A stretch of 62,829 bases of DNA from Bacteroidales bacterium. Its GTDB lineage: Bacteria > Bacteroidota > Bacteroidia > Bacteroidales > UBA932. This document shows, piece after piece, positions 44,252 to 53,372 of the stretch. Every line of letters begins with the position of its first letter. The stretch's first letter is position 1. A program made the position numbers and the translations under genes. Where the stretch lies: positions 1-62,829 of the forward strand of contig JAFTMS010000014.1 of the NCBI GenBank assembly GCA_017452265.1. Reading direction: 5' to 3'. The notes beneath the pieces are model-generated. The model worked only from the letters and a program-made list of their open reading frames with translations. It was not told the origin of the DNA and ran no database searches.

Positions 44252-45955
44252 CTATATTTTGCCATTGACGATTTCAAGCACTGCCGCTTCTTCTGCGACG
44301 GCTGCTGCGGCGATTTCCGCTGCTTCGGCGCACAGACGCTCCGCTGCCGCACGGTCTGCAAGGCCGGCTGCATTGATGCGTACATTCAGCTGCGCTCCAA
44401 GAACTGCGCTACGTGCCGCAAGCGCTCCCACACCGGCATCCGAAACGGAATTCGGATTGCCTTCAGATGCCATAGCCCGGACGAGAGGGAATACATCCAG
44501 AGCGGCCTTCATTGTCTTGAGAGGCACTTCCGTGGCATATAATGTCGCCGCTTCAAGTGCCTCGGCGCGTGCCTTCTTCTCTTCGTCAGATCCTTTCGGC
44601 ATTCCGAGCGCCGCCATTATCCTGTTGAATGCAGCTGTGTCTTCATCCACCAGAGCGAGCAGCTTGCCGAGCAGTGCCTGACCCTTGTCCGCCCAGTCCG
44701 AAAACTCCTTCCAGCGTGCATCCCAGCCCGGTTTGTGTGAGGACAGGTTCGCCACCATCGTGCCGAGGGCAGCGCCGAGAGCCCCCATGTATGCCGAAAT
44801 GGAGCCGCCTCCCGGAGCAGGGGATTCCGATGCCGTTTCGTATGCAAAGCCTTTGCAGGTCATGCGTACAAGCTTCTCACGAGCAGCCGCTTCGTCCTCA
44901 TCTTCAATCAGATACTCGATCACCTTCTCCGACGGATTGAACGGCTTGAGATCGTCCAGTCCCATGGATTTTACGGCTATCTTTATGATTTCCTCTTCTG
45001 AAATTCCTGTCGAGCGCTGCTGTTTTTCAAGGAAATAGCGGCCGGCTTCGATAAGCGTACGCTTTGGAACGAGACCGACGATTTCCGTACCGGTCACACG
45101 AAGTCCGCGCGCCGAAGCCGCTCTGCATACCTCGTCGAAGGCCACGTGAAGCGGAGTCGTATTGATGTCGGTAATGTTCATGGAAACCTGAGCGATGCCG
45201 TATTCGTCTATATACCAGCCGATTGCCTTACATCCTTTCAATGTTCCCGGAATCATGACCGTTTTTCCCTCGGCGTCCTTGACGATCTTGCCTGTAATCG
45301 GGTTGCCCTCCCTCTTCGGACGTCCCTTCTCGCGCACGTCAAACGCTATTGCATTTGCGCGTCTGGTGGATGTGGTGTTGAGGTTGTAGTTCACCGCAAT
45401 GAGGAAGTCGCGCGCACCGACGTTCGTAGCCCCGGAAACGGCAGCCTTCTCAGTATAGCATCCCGGTCCGAAATCCGGCATGCGCTCCGGATCCGACATC
45501 TTTTCAGGCAGAGCCTCATATTCGCCTGCACGACAGATTGCAAGGTTCTTCCGCCCAGGCTTCTGTGCCGCGGCCTCATAGCAGTAGCACGGTATCTCCA
45601 GTTCGCTAAAAATGCGCCCAGCCAGCTTTCTTGCCAGTTCAGCGCATTCTTGGAGTGTAATGCCGGAAATAGGGATGAGCGGAAGCACGTCTGTCGCACC
45701 TGAACGCGGATGGGCGCCATGATGATGTCGCATGTCGATGAGCTCGCCTGCACACTTCACTCCCTGATATGCAGCCTCCACGACAGCCTCAGGATTGCCG
45801 ACAAAAGTCACGACCGTGCGGTTTGTGGCCTCGCCCGGATCCACGTCCAGCACCTTTACACCGCCTGATTTCTCGATTGAAGCGACAATCGCGTCAATCA
45901 CCTCTCTGTTTCGGCCCTCACTGAAGTTGGGCACGCACTCGATTATTCTTTCCAT
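44252..45955 (-). CDS. ftcD: Bifunctional glutamate formimidoyltransferase/formimidoyl-THF cyclodeaminase
   Basis: Last step of histidine degradation: transfers the formimino group of formiminoglutamate to tetrahydrofolate, giving glutamate, then cyclises it to 5,10-methenyl-THF with ammonia release. The 567 residues comprise the formiminotransferase (1-~330; IIECVPNFSEGRNREVIDAI, HHHGAHPRSGATDVLPLIP, VNYNLNTTSTRRANAIAFDVRE) and the helical cyclodeaminase (~365-567; SESPAPGGGSISAYMGALGAALG). The fused form is the one found in animals and many Bacteroidetes. First gene of the operon, behind a good promoter. Confidence 0.95.
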   Translation of the reverse strand: MERIIECVPNFSEGRNREVIDAIVASIEKSGGVKVLDVDPGEATNRTVVTFVGNPEAVVEAAYQGVKCAGELIDMRHHHGAHPRSGATDVLPLIPISGITLQECAELARKLAGRIFSELEIPCYCYEAAAQKPGRKNLAICRAGEYEALPEKMSDPERMPDFGPGCYTEKAAVSGATNVGARDFLIAVNYNLNTTSTRRANAIAFDVREKGRPKREGNPITGKIVKDAEGKTVMIPGTLKGCKAIGWYIDEYGIAQVSMNITDINTTPLHVAFDEVCRAASARGLRVTGTEIVGLVPKRTLIEAGRYFLEKQQRSTGISEEEIIKIAVKSMGLDDLKPFNPSEKVIEYLIEDEDEAAAREKLVRMTCKGFAYETASESPAPGGGSISAYMGALGAALGTMVANLSSHKPGWDARWKEFSDWADKGQALLGKLLALVDEDTAAFNRIMAALGMPKGSDEEKKARAEALEAATLYATEVPLKTMKAALDVFPLVRAMASEGNPNSVSDAGVGALAARSAVLGAQLNVRINAAGLADRAAAERLCAEAAEIAAAAVAEEAAVLEIVNGKI

Positions 45956-45992
45956 ATAGATTTGTCTTTGTTACTGAATTCAAAACAACCTT

Positions 45993-46023
45993 TAAAGTTA
46001 GGAAATATATCCGAATATCCAAA
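45993..46023 (-). promoter_or_regulatory. Predicted promoter of the hut operon
   Basis: Minus strand: TTTG (46023-46020), 19 nt, TAACTTTA (46000-45993), one base off the -7 consensus, about 40 nt before the ftcD ATG. The rest of the 387-bp gap to the transposase gene (45956-46342) holds a REP-like palindrome and T-rich DNA but no gene. Confidence 0.6.
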
Positions 46024-46146
46024 GCGTGCCACTTATAATAGTAGATTTTCAGATTTATCCGTGTATGCCTATATATCCATCCGTCAATTGAACCCGCCTT
46101 ATGCCTACGTTTCCCACTTAATCTAAAGCCGCTCAATGATATACGT

Positions 46147-46180
46147 TAAATCGCCTGTGCCATATGACGCAGGCGATTTA
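46147..46180. repeat. REP-like palindrome, copy 1 (upstream of transposase)
   Basis: TAAATCGCCTG and CAGGCGATTTA, perfect 11-bp arms extendable to 13, with an 8-nt loop containing CATATG. Flanks also show imperfect symmetry (CTCAATGATATACGT on the left), so the full inverted repeat is longer. Confidence 0.9.
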
Positions 46181-46342
46181 AGCTAATTTGCTGGTAACTA
46201 ATACTATATGTGATGCAGCTATTCGTTTTTTTTCTTTTTCTTAACATTTTTTCTTTTTTTTTAGCTGTCGATTTTTCTTTTTCTTATCCTTTGTCACATT
46301 TTCTTATGATAGTTTTGCCGCATTATATTAATGAAATGACTT

Positions 46343-47299
46343 ATGGAAAATGTTGTACGAACAAAGAAGCCGAGAATCAGGAGAAGAAGATATCTTGAGG
46401 ATGAGGCTCATCATGTTTATCAAAGGACAATGCACCGCTTCAATATATTCTATGATATTGAGGATTACCTTGTGTACTACACAATATTTGCGGTTGCTGC
46501 CCGCCAGTATGGTGTGACGGTTCTTGGATTATGCCTGATGATAGACCATATCCACATGCTTTTGAAGACAGAAACAAAGGTGGCATTGAGCGAATTTGTA
46601 CGACAGGTGACCTCGATGTTTGCCAGAGAGCAGAATGAAGATATCGGTCGGTCAGGCTCCTTGTTTCAGGCACGTTTTGGAAGTGCGCCTAAAAAGGGTT
46701 TGAAGTTGCTCAGGACGGCTATAGCATATCTGTACAACAATCCTGTGGAAAGGGGGTTGTGCCGAAGTGTAGAGGAATACAGATGGAATTTCCTGCCTTA
46801 TGCCACAAGCAGCCATCCTTTTTCAAAACCGATTGTCATAAGTCATGCATCCCGGGCATTGAAGAGGGCTGTCAAGGAAGTCGACCGGGCAAAATCGCAA
46901 GATCGGCATCTGAGATACGCGCAGCTCTCCCGTCTTATGAAGAAGCTTGACATGTCCGAAAAAGAACAGTTGACGGATCATATAGTTTCAGTTTACAATC
47001 CGATAGCTTACAATGCCGTGATTTCTTGTTATGGAAATCTTTCAACCATGCTGACAGCAGTCAATTCCAATACCGGAAGTGAATTTGATATAAAGGAAGA
47101 CAGGTACAGATTCTCAGATATGGAATATCAGCATATGATGGGAGTGGTCAACGAATATACAGATATCAGGCCTGTCAGAAAAGTGGCTGTTTTGGATGTA
47201 GATGAGAAATTGCGCCTGTGCCACCTTTTGCAACGCAAGGTCTCCGGAACAAACCTGCAGATTGCAAAATTTCTCCGCCTTGAGCTGTCGGAGTCTTGA
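46343..47299 (+). CDS. RAYT-like Y1 (IS200-type) transposase
   Basis: 318-residue member of the REP-associated tyrosine transposase group. The Y1 core has HHVYQRTMHR, the HUH-type metal motif in LCLMIDHIHMLLK, GRSGSLFQARFGS and the catalytic-helix region TAIAYLYNNPVERGLC, where a Tyr is present. A ~150-residue C-terminal extension ends in a helix-turn-helix-like stretch (EKLRLCHLLQRKVSGTNLQIAKFLRL). The gene is AT-richer than its neighbours and is bracketed by two copies of a 34-bp palindrome (162 nt upstream, 71 nt downstream), as expected of RAYTs and their REPs. It looks intact. Confidence 0.88.
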   Translation: MENVVRTKKPRIRRRRYLEDEAHHVYQRTMHRFNIFYDIEDYLVYYTIFAVAARQYGVTVLGLCLMIDHIHMLLKTETKVALSEFVRQVTSMFAREQNEDIGRSGSLFQARFGSAPKKGLKLLRTAIAYLYNNPVERGLCRSVEEYRWNFLPYATSSHPFSKPIVISHASRALKRAVKEVDRAKSQDRHLRYAQLSRLMKKLDMSEKEQLTDHIVSVYNPIAYNAVISCYGNLSTMLTAVNSNTGSEFDIKEDRYRFSDMEYQHMMGVVNEYTDIRPVRKVAVLDVDEKLRLCHLLQRKVSGTNLQIAKFLRLELSES

Positions 47300-47370
47300 A
47301 CTTGAACTGTCGGAGTCTGGAGTATTCGGAAGTATGGTTATGCAATTGTCTGTTATTCAGTAGCTTATGT

Positions 47371-47404
47371 TAAATCGCCTGCGGCATATGGCGCAGGCGA
47401 TTGA
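47371..47404. repeat. REP-like palindrome, copy 2 (downstream of transposase)
   Basis: TAAATCGCCTGCGgCATATGgCGCAGGCGATTga: 13-bp arms with a CATATG-containing loop. It is followed by GGGTAATACGCTGAG, shared with copy 3, and preceded by TTCAGTAGCTTATGT. It lies 35 nt past the stop of the minus-strand TonB-dependent gene. Confidence 0.9.
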
Positions 47405-47438
47405 GGGTAATACGCTGAGCAGCAGTTGCTTGTGCGCT

Positions 47439-50084
47439 TCAGAATCTTAAGCTTAGTCCTATTTCGACTGTCCGGAGCAGGGGATATGCGTCTCCGGCTC
47501 CTCGTGTCGTGCCGGGATATATCATTTCCGGGTCTATGTCCGGTGCATGGCGGTGCATCGGTGTGAAATGGAAAAGGTTGCGGCCTTTGCAGAATATCTC
47601 AATGCTTTCGAAATGTGTCTTGCGGAGAGTTTCCGTTTCGAACGTATAGCTGATTTCAAGGTTCTTCAGCCGGATGAACGCAGCATTCTGCAGGTAGCGG
47701 CTTTCGATGCCGTGGGATATGGAGCCGGAACGGAACTCAGGCCAGTATGCATCCTGATTGCCGGAGGTGGCGATGTCGGCATCGCGAAATTTTTCAAGAA
47801 CCAGATCGGCTCCTTTCTCGGAATACATTCCGTAGAAAAGGACGTCATACGCGGAATCCGGTGACCAGTCGCGTTTTCCCGTACCGGCAAAGAGGGCGTT
47901 GAAACTCATTCCTGCATATTTCAACGTGACTCCGAAATTGAACATGTATCGTGGCGTGGAGTTGCCGATGACTTCACGTATGCCCGATTCCTTGTCGGTC
48001 CATCCGTAAATATCCCCGTCCTGCAGGGATTCTTCTATCTCAACAGATTCATCTTCAGGACTTTTGCGCGTGCTGGAATTCCAGATGCTTCCGTGTACGG
48101 CATATGCGAGGTCTCTTTTTCCAGCCTTTACATGGTCCTTCCATGAGATTGAGGCGTCCCAGCCCTTGACTTTATGTAAGGAAGGAATGGATACATAAAC
48201 AAGGGACTGATCCTGCCGTGTAAGGTATTCCTCTTTAAGTATATATCTGTTGCGGAATATCCGTGCATTCATCTCCAGCCGGTTGCCGAAAAAGCCTGCT
48301 TCAGCCTTCCAGGACATGTTCGGCCCATATGTGCCGGCCATTTCCTCCATCGTCGTCTTCCCTGCATTGAAACTCAGTCTTGCGAGACTGAGCCATCCGC
48401 TCACAGACTTCATGAACGGTTCACGGGACAATGTCCATGACACCTTTCCTGCTGCGGTATTGCTGTTTTCCAAGTACGATGCCGATGTGCTCTTCAGGAA
48501 GGCGGACCGGTCATGACTTTGTGCGAACGACAGGGCATAGCGTCCTTTCCAGTCCATGTCCAGAGTAAAGTACTGACGGTATTCCATGAACTTCTGCCGG
48601 TATGTGCGCAACATGTCCGGACCTGTTTCTTTATAGTCCTGACGGTAATGATATGCTTCGAAACCGAGCCTTCCGTACACGGATAATCCGTTATGGAAAT
48701 TCCGTGAATACGACAGATTCGCGTCCCCGCGGTATATGTCTGAGCTGTAGGCCGTATCATGATGGTCGGCCGCACTTTCGGAATACTTCTTCGACAGCGT
48801 TTCGGAAGATTTCTCTTGATGCCATTCGGCGGAAAGTCCGAGGTTGAATGCCAGACGATTGCCTGAAGGGTCTGCGAGGATGCTGAACGAGTTGGACAGA
48901 TTCTCGACCAGATGAACCGATGATGTGTTGTTGAAGCATATGCCTTCCTGCATGGAGGCTGTCTGTGTGAATACGGCTTCATCGGTGTAGCCGTTTTCGT
49001 CCTGCAGTGCAGCATAGGGATAACCGAATTGTGCAAGGATATGATAATATCCTTCCGAGATGTCCGGCTGGTACATCTGCGGGGTAATGTCGGACATATG
49101 GGAATATTCAAGCACATTGCGGATATGCCACCAGCGCAGCGGTATGAGGGTTATTCCAGCATGAAGCGTACCGTGTTGATGGCTTTCCTTTCCCGTGTAT
49201 ATGCCGCCTTGGGCTGAGAAACTTCCGGACAGGTCATATCCTCCTCCCTGACCATGCTGCCCGGAAACGGAAAGCGCATGCTCGGTCCCGAAAAAGGAAC
49301 TGTTGAAAAGAAGCGATTCCCAGTCCGTGCCTCTGCTGCCTTCCTTAAGGCGGTTCTGAATCAGTGCCTCGCTGAATAGTGTGCTTAGGTTCATTGCAAA
49401 GCTTTCGCTTCCTGTAAACCGTTTCTTATTGTCCGCCCACTCCTGAAGGTCATAGCTTATCTGCGGATATACGGTACGGGTGTAAAGATTGACCGAGCCA
49501 GTGTACGTGATGCTGAAAGGAATACCTCCCGTCCTTTGTCTGGCGAGACTTCCGTCTTTGGTCGTTATCCTCAGTACGCCGTTCACTCCTTTGTATCCGT
49601 ATTGAGCGATATCAATCGGTTCGGAAAGAATTTCAAATTTCTGTATATCCTTGAAATTGAGACGGATCAGGTCGGATTCCATGCCGTCTATCAGTACGAG
49701 TGGCATCTTGTCAAGACTTCCATTTATACGGATTTCCGGCAACGTGTTCGGTCTTCCCTGCAGGTTGCCGATGTTTACGCCTGTCCTGCCGCCGAGCAGG
49801 AACAGCTCCGGATCGTCCGCTGCCGTATGCACCGGCTGTATCCGCTCCTTCCGTCGCGGTGTCCGCAGCCTCCCTCGCTCCACCGTATCCACCGCCAGCT
49901 TCTGGGGAGGCATATATTCTGTATTCGTCTTCTTCTTTCCAAGAGAAGCGTTCAGCGACTTCACAAGATCCTCGGCCGAAGTCCGTTCCTGTGCCACCGC
50001 CTCAGTCCCTCCGAAAACAACTCCTCCGGCAAGCGTGGCTCCAAGCATCAGGATTGCTGCATAAACTTTTCTGAATAGTTTCAT
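47439..50084 (-). CDS. Orphan SusC-like TonB-linked outer-membrane protein
   Basis: 881 residues from the ATG at 50084 (a TTG two codons upstream is less likely), with a signal peptide ending near TEAVAQ. The plug domain is recognisable (FLLGGRTGVNIGNLQGRPNTL, MPLVLIDGMESDLIRLNFKDIQKFEILSE, YGYKGVNGVLRITTKDG), followed by a beta-barrel ending VEIGLSLRF. There is no STN or carboxypeptidase-regulatory domain, and no susD, sigma or enzyme gene beside it. A 60-residue N-terminal extension is rich in Lys/Arg (ERGRLRTPRRKER). Ligand unknown. Confidence 0.85.
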   Translation of the reverse strand: MKLFRKVYAAILMLGATLAGGVVFGGTEAVAQERTSAEDLVKSLNASLGKKKTNTEYMPPQKLAVDTVERGRLRTPRRKERIQPVHTAADDPELFLLGGRTGVNIGNLQGRPNTLPEIRINGSLDKMPLVLIDGMESDLIRLNFKDIQKFEILSEPIDIAQYGYKGVNGVLRITTKDGSLARQRTGGIPFSITYTGSVNLYTRTVYPQISYDLQEWADNKKRFTGSESFAMNLSTLFSEALIQNRLKEGSRGTDWESLLFNSSFFGTEHALSVSGQHGQGGGYDLSGSFSAQGGIYTGKESHQHGTLHAGITLIPLRWWHIRNVLEYSHMSDITPQMYQPDISEGYYHILAQFGYPYAALQDENGYTDEAVFTQTASMQEGICFNNTSSVHLVENLSNSFSILADPSGNRLAFNLGLSAEWHQEKSSETLSKKYSESAADHHDTAYSSDIYRGDANLSYSRNFHNGLSVYGRLGFEAYHYRQDYKETGPDMLRTYRQKFMEYRQYFTLDMDWKGRYALSFAQSHDRSAFLKSTSASYLENSNTAAGKVSWTLSREPFMKSVSGWLSLARLSFNAGKTTMEEMAGTYGPNMSWKAEAGFFGNRLEMNARIFRNRYILKEEYLTRQDQSLVYVSIPSLHKVKGWDASISWKDHVKAGKRDLAYAVHGSIWNSSTRKSPEDESVEIEESLQDGDIYGWTDKESGIREVIGNSTPRYMFNFGVTLKYAGMSFNALFAGTGKRDWSPDSAYDVLFYGMYSEKGADLVLEKFRDADIATSGNQDAYWPEFRSGSISHGIESRYLQNAAFIRLKNLEISYTFETETLRKTHFESIEIFCKGRNLFHFTPMHRHAPDIDPEMIYPGTTRGAGDAYPLLRTVEIGLSLRF

Positions 50085-50208
50085 ATGCAAACGTTATTGT
50101 CCGGCAAACATACACAAAAAAGGATTATTGCACAAGACTGCCTTTCCCTCTCTGTCTTGAGTCTTTTGAAATGCAAAGCGTAACACCTTGCTGTTCAGTA
50201 GTTTGGGC

Positions 50209-50242
50209 TAAATCGCCTGCGTTATATGGAGCAGGCGATTTA
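50209..50242. repeat. REP-like palindrome, copy 3
   Basis: TAAATCGCCTGCgTTATATGgaGCAGGCGATTTA: 12-bp perfect arms. Left flank TTCAGTAGTTTGGGC and right flank ACGTAATGCGCTGAG match those of copy 2, so the repeat unit is about 65 bp. It lies between the orphan TonB-dependent gene and pnp. Confidence 0.9.
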
Positions 50243-50312
50243 ACGTAATGCGCTGAGGGATAGGGGATTGGGTGTTGCGGGGCAGCTGCGCTGTGTGGTC
50301 AAAGTCCGTCAT

Positions 50313-50346
50313 TAAAAAAAAGGACAGCCTCGCAAGACTGTCCTTT
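50313..50346 (-). terminator. Rho-independent terminator of pnp
   Basis: On the minus strand AAAGGACAG and CTGTCCTTT flank a 10-nt loop and are followed by a run of eight T (the A-run at 50314-50321 on the plus strand). Confidence 0.9.
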
Positions 50347-50367
50347 CTTATCGTATGTCGGGATGCC

Positions 50368-52713
50368 TTAGAACATCTCCGGCTCGTTGTTCTGCTCATT
50401 GTTTTCAACCGGTGCCTCGCGGCGGTCGCGGCGTGGGCCTGCAGGACGACGGTCGTCACGGCGAGGGCCTCTGTCGTTGTCGCGACGTGGGCCGCGGTCG
50501 TTGCGGCGGTCATCACGGCGGTCGTTATCGCGGCGTGGGCCACGGTCTCCGCGCGGACGGCGCTCCGGCTCTACATATCCCTCAGGCTTCTCGATGAGGG
50601 CCTTGCGTGAAAGCCTCATCTTGCCGGTCTTCTCGTCGATCTCGAGGAGCTTCACATCCACCTCGTCGCCTACGTTGAGCACATCCTCCACCTTCTCGGT
50701 CTTCTTCCAGTCGATTTCTGACACGTGGAGAAGTCCCTCCTTGCCAGGAAGAATCTCGACGAACGCACCGAACTCGAGGATTGAAACCACCTTTCCGTGG
50801 TATACCGTACCTGCTTCAGGAACTGCACAGATTCCGTTGATCCACTCGAGAGCCTTGTCCATAGCTTCCTTGTCCTGTCCGAAGATGTCCACAACTCCCT
50901 GAGATACACCGTCAACCTGCTCTTCCGTAATGGTGATGGTCGTGCCGGTCTCGCGCTGTATCCTCTGTATGGTCTCGCCGCCCTTTCCGATGATTGCGCC
51001 GATGAACTCGCCTGCAACACGGATCTGTACCATACGTGGAACGAACTCCTTGTAGTCTGCACGTGGCTCGCTGATGGTCTTCATCATCTCGCCCATGATG
51101 TGGAGGCGGCCCTGACGTGCCTGCTCGAGAGCCCTCTCGAGAACGTCGTATGAAAGTCCGTCAACCTTGATGTCCATCTGAGTGGCTGTGATACCGTCCT
51201 TTGTACCGGTTACCTTGAAGTCCATATCTCCGAGGTGGTCCTCATCTCCGAGGATGTCGGTAAGGATGGCGTAGCGCTCGTTAGGATTCTCCTTGTCTGT
51301 GATGAGACCCATTGCAACACCTGCAACAGGCTTCTTTATCTTCACACCTGCATCCATCAATGCAAGGCAGCCTGCGCAGACTGTAGCCATTGATGATGAA
51401 CCGTTTGACTCAAGGATGTCTGAAACCACGCGCACTGCGTACGGATTCTCAGGTGCCATAGGAATCATAGGCTTGAGGGCCCTGTATGCGAGGTTTCCGT
51501 GACCGATCTCACGACGGCCTACGCCTCTCTGAGGACGTGCCTCTCCTGTTGAGAAAGGAGGGAAGTTGTAGTGAAGCACGAACTGGTCTGTGTCCTGGAT
51601 GAGGACTTCGTCGCGCTCCTTCATGTCGAGCTTTGTTCCGAGGGTCACAGTCGAAAGCGACTGAGTCTCACCGCGGGTGAAGATTGCCGATCCGTGAGCG
51701 CAAGGGAGATAGTCTGTCTCGCACCAGATCGGACGTACGGTAGTTGTGTCACGTCCGTCGAGGCGCACACCCTCGTCAAGGATCATATTTCTCATAGCCG
51801 CCTTCTCCACAGCATGATAGTATCTCTCCACCATCATGTGCTTCTCCTCGCGCTCCTCTTCAGGAAGGGTCTCATAGAACTCCTCCTTGAGTGCCTCGAA
51901 AGCGTCTGATCTTTCATGTTTTGCAGAGCCTGACTTAGCGATTGCATAGCATCTGTCATAGCAGAATGCCTCGATTGCCTTGCGGAGTTCCTCGTCGTTC
52001 TCCTCGTGGCAGTAAGTCCTCTTCTCTGTCTTGCCGACGGCCTCCATGAGCTCCATCTGCACCTTGCAGTGCTTCTTGATTTCCTCGTGAGCGAACTTGA
52101 TGGCCTCAAGCATGTCATGCTCGCTGACCTCGTTCATCTCACCCTCGACCATCATGATGTTGTCGTATGTAGCGGCAACGATGAGGTCGATGTCGGCGTC
52201 AGCCATCTCGCTGAAGTTAGGGTTAATCTTGAACTCGCCGCCGATCCTTGCAACGCGGACCTCAGAGATAGGGCCCTCGAAAGGAATGTCGCTGACAGCG
52301 AGTGCCGATGATGCTGCAAGTCCTGCAAGTGCATCCGGCTGGATGTCCTTCTCAGCAGAGATAAGGTTTACGTTTACATATACTTCTGCGTGGAAATCCT
52401 CCGGGAACAGCGGCCTGAGTGCCCTGTCCACAAGTCTTGCGATGAGGATCTCATAGTCAGAAGCCTTTCCCTCACGCTTCATGAAGCCTCCCGGGAAACG
52501 TCCCGCAGAAGCGTATTTCTCCTTGTAGTCCACCTGAAGAGGCATGAAGTCCACATCCTCCTTCGCGTCCTTCGCGCAGGTCACTGTCGCAAGGAGCATT
52601 GTGCCGCCCATCTTGACGACAACAGAACCGTCAGCCTGTTTTGCGAGCTTGCCGGTCTCGATTTCAATTACCCTACCGTCGGATAATTCGATTGTCTTTT
52701 TTACGATATTCAT
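50368..52713 (-). CDS. pnp: Polynucleotide phosphorylase
   Basis: Phosphorolytic 3'-5' exoribonuclease, 781 residues. Two RNase PH domains (e.g. [19 protein letters not shown]; the second with [18 protein letters not shown] and [26 protein letters not shown]), a KH domain ([21 protein letters not shown]) and an S1 domain ([31 protein letters not shown]). A ~70-residue C-terminal tail built from repeated Arg-Asp-rich units ([18 protein letters not shown]) ends NNEPEMF; such tails occur in Bacteroidetes RNA-binding proteins. rpsO lies upstream, as in many bacteria, but a terminator separates them. Confidence 0.97.
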   Translation of the reverse strand: MNIVKKTIELSDGRVIEIETGKLAKQADGSVVVKMGGTMLLATVTCAKDAKEDVDFMPLQVDYKEKYASAGRFPGGFMKREGKASDYEILIARLVDRALRPLFPEDFHAEVYVNVNLISAEKDIQPDALAGLAASSALAVSDIPFEGPISEVRVARIGGEFKINPNFSEMADADIDLIVAATYDNIMMVEGEMNEVSEHDMLEAIKFAHEEIKKHCKVQMELMEAVGKTEKRTYCHEENDEELRKAIEAFCYDRCYAIAKSGSAKHERSDAFEALKEEFYETLPEEEREEKHMMVERYYHAVEKAAMRNMILDEGVRLDGRDTTTVRPIWCETDYLPCAHGSAIFTRGETQSLSTVTLGTKLDMKERDEVLIQDTDQFVLHYNFPPFSTGEARPQRGVGRREIGHGNLAYRALKPMIPMAPENPYAVRVVSDILESNGSSSMATVCAGCLALMDAGVKIKKPVAGVAMGLITDKENPNERYAILTDILGDEDHLGDMDFKVTGTKDGITATQMDIKVDGLSYDVLERALEQARQGRLHIMGEMMKTISEPRADYKEFVPRMVQIRVAGEFIGAIIGKGGETIQRIQRETGTTITITEEQVDGVSQGVVDIFGQDKEAMDKALEWINGICAVPEAGTVYHGKVVSILEFGAFVEILPGKEGLLHVSEIDWKKTEKVEDVLNVGDEVDVKLLEIDEKTGKMRLSRKALIEKPEGYVEPERRPRGDRGPRRDNDRRDDRRNDRGPRRDNDRGPRRDDRRPAGPRRDRREAPVENNEQNNEPEMF

Positions 52714-52724
52714 TACTTCTGTCT

Positions 52725-52843
52725 CAACCTGCCTCCCCCAATGGGAGTTGATTATTAATGATTTCCGCCCATACGAAGCCCTGCAAGGCTTCTAAATACA
52801 GTTACGTATATATATTGTTCTGCCTCCGTAGCGCCGCAGGTTG
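52725..52843 (-). promoter_or_regulatory. Structured 5' leader of pnp
   Basis: CAACCTGC and GCAGGTTG (52843-52836 and 52732-52725 on the minus strand) can form a long-range 8-bp stem ending 11 nt before the pnp start, enclosing a local hairpin GAAGCC/GGCTTC (52792-52775). A structured pnp leader is the target of RNase III/PNPase autoregulation in E. coli; whether this leader works likewise is inference. Confidence 0.4.
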
Positions 52844-52877
52844 GTCTTTGTTAGCGCATTGGAAGCGTCTTTGCGTG

Positions 52878-52914
52878 AAAAAAGGGGGAGTCCCATTCTT
52901 GGGCGTTCCCCCTT
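52878..52914 (-). terminator. Rho-independent terminator of rpsO
   Basis: Minus strand: AAGGGGGA (52914-52907) pairs with TCCCCCTT (52889-52882) and is followed by a T-run. It separates rpsO from pnp. Confidence 0.88.
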
Positions 52915-52938
52915 CGTCGGTTCCTACTATTATGTAGC

Positions 52939-53214
52939 TTATCGACGGAGGCCAAGCTCCTTGACGATAGCTCTGTATCTCTCAATGTCCTTCGCCTTGA
53001 GGTAGTCAAGTACACGACGACGCTTACCGACAAGCTTCAAGAGTGAGCGACGAGTCACATAGTCGTGCTTGTTGCTCTTGAGGTGCTCGGTAAGGTGAGC
53101 GATACGGTAGGAAAACAGTGCCACCTGGCTCTCTGGAGAACCTGTGTCAGCGTTAGACTTTCCGTACTTCTCGAAAAGCTCCTGTTTTTTCTCTGGTGCC
53201 AAATATTCAGCCAT
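52939..53214 (-). CDS. rpsO: 30S ribosomal protein S15
   Basis: Primary 16S rRNA-binding protein of the small subunit, 91 residues. S15 features: the motif [30 protein letters not shown], then [26 protein letters not shown] and the terminal KELGLRR. Expressed from its own promoter with a short structured leader. S15 commonly represses its own translation by binding its mRNA leader. Confidence 0.98.
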   Translation of the reverse strand: MAEYLAPEKKQELFEKYGKSNADTGSPESQVALFSYRIAHLTEHLKSNKHDYVTRRSLLKLVGKRRRVLDYLKAKDIERYRAIVKELGLRR

Positions 53215-53253
53215 CTTTTGAAAAAATTAGAGGTTAATTATTGATTCTATCGT

Positions 53254-53284
53254 GCCCGTTCCCGACTTTCGGGATTAAGCGGGC
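53254..53284 (-). promoter_or_regulatory. Nested hairpin in the rpsO leader, candidate S15 autoregulatory RNA
   Basis: On the minus strand GCCCG (53284-53280) pairs with CGGGC (53258-53254) around an inner CCCGA/TCGGG hairpin (53273-53261). It begins just downstream of the -7 box and lies 40 nt before the start codon. S15-binding leaders are known in several phyla with unrelated shapes; the role here is inferred. Confidence 0.45.
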
Positions 53285-53285
53285 G

Positions 53286-53315
53286 CAAAGATACGCATAA
53301 ATTGCAAGAAAACAA
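53286..53315 (-). promoter_or_regulatory. Predicted promoter of rpsO
   Basis: Minus strand: TTG (53315-53313), 19 nt, exact TATCTTTG (53293-53286), about 72 nt before the start codon. Confidence 0.75.
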
Positions 53316-53336
53316 GAAATTGCCACAAAAAATCTA

Positions 53337-53344
53337 TAACTTTG
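53337..53344 (+). promoter_or_regulatory. Possible -7 element of the flavoprotein gene
   Basis: Exact TAACTTTG 29 nt before the start codon. The nearest TTG upstream (53320) is only 14 nt away, shorter than usual, so the -33 element is uncertain. Confidence 0.35.
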
Positions 53345-53372
53345 CAGGCTCAAACTTGAAGAGTTAAATGTT

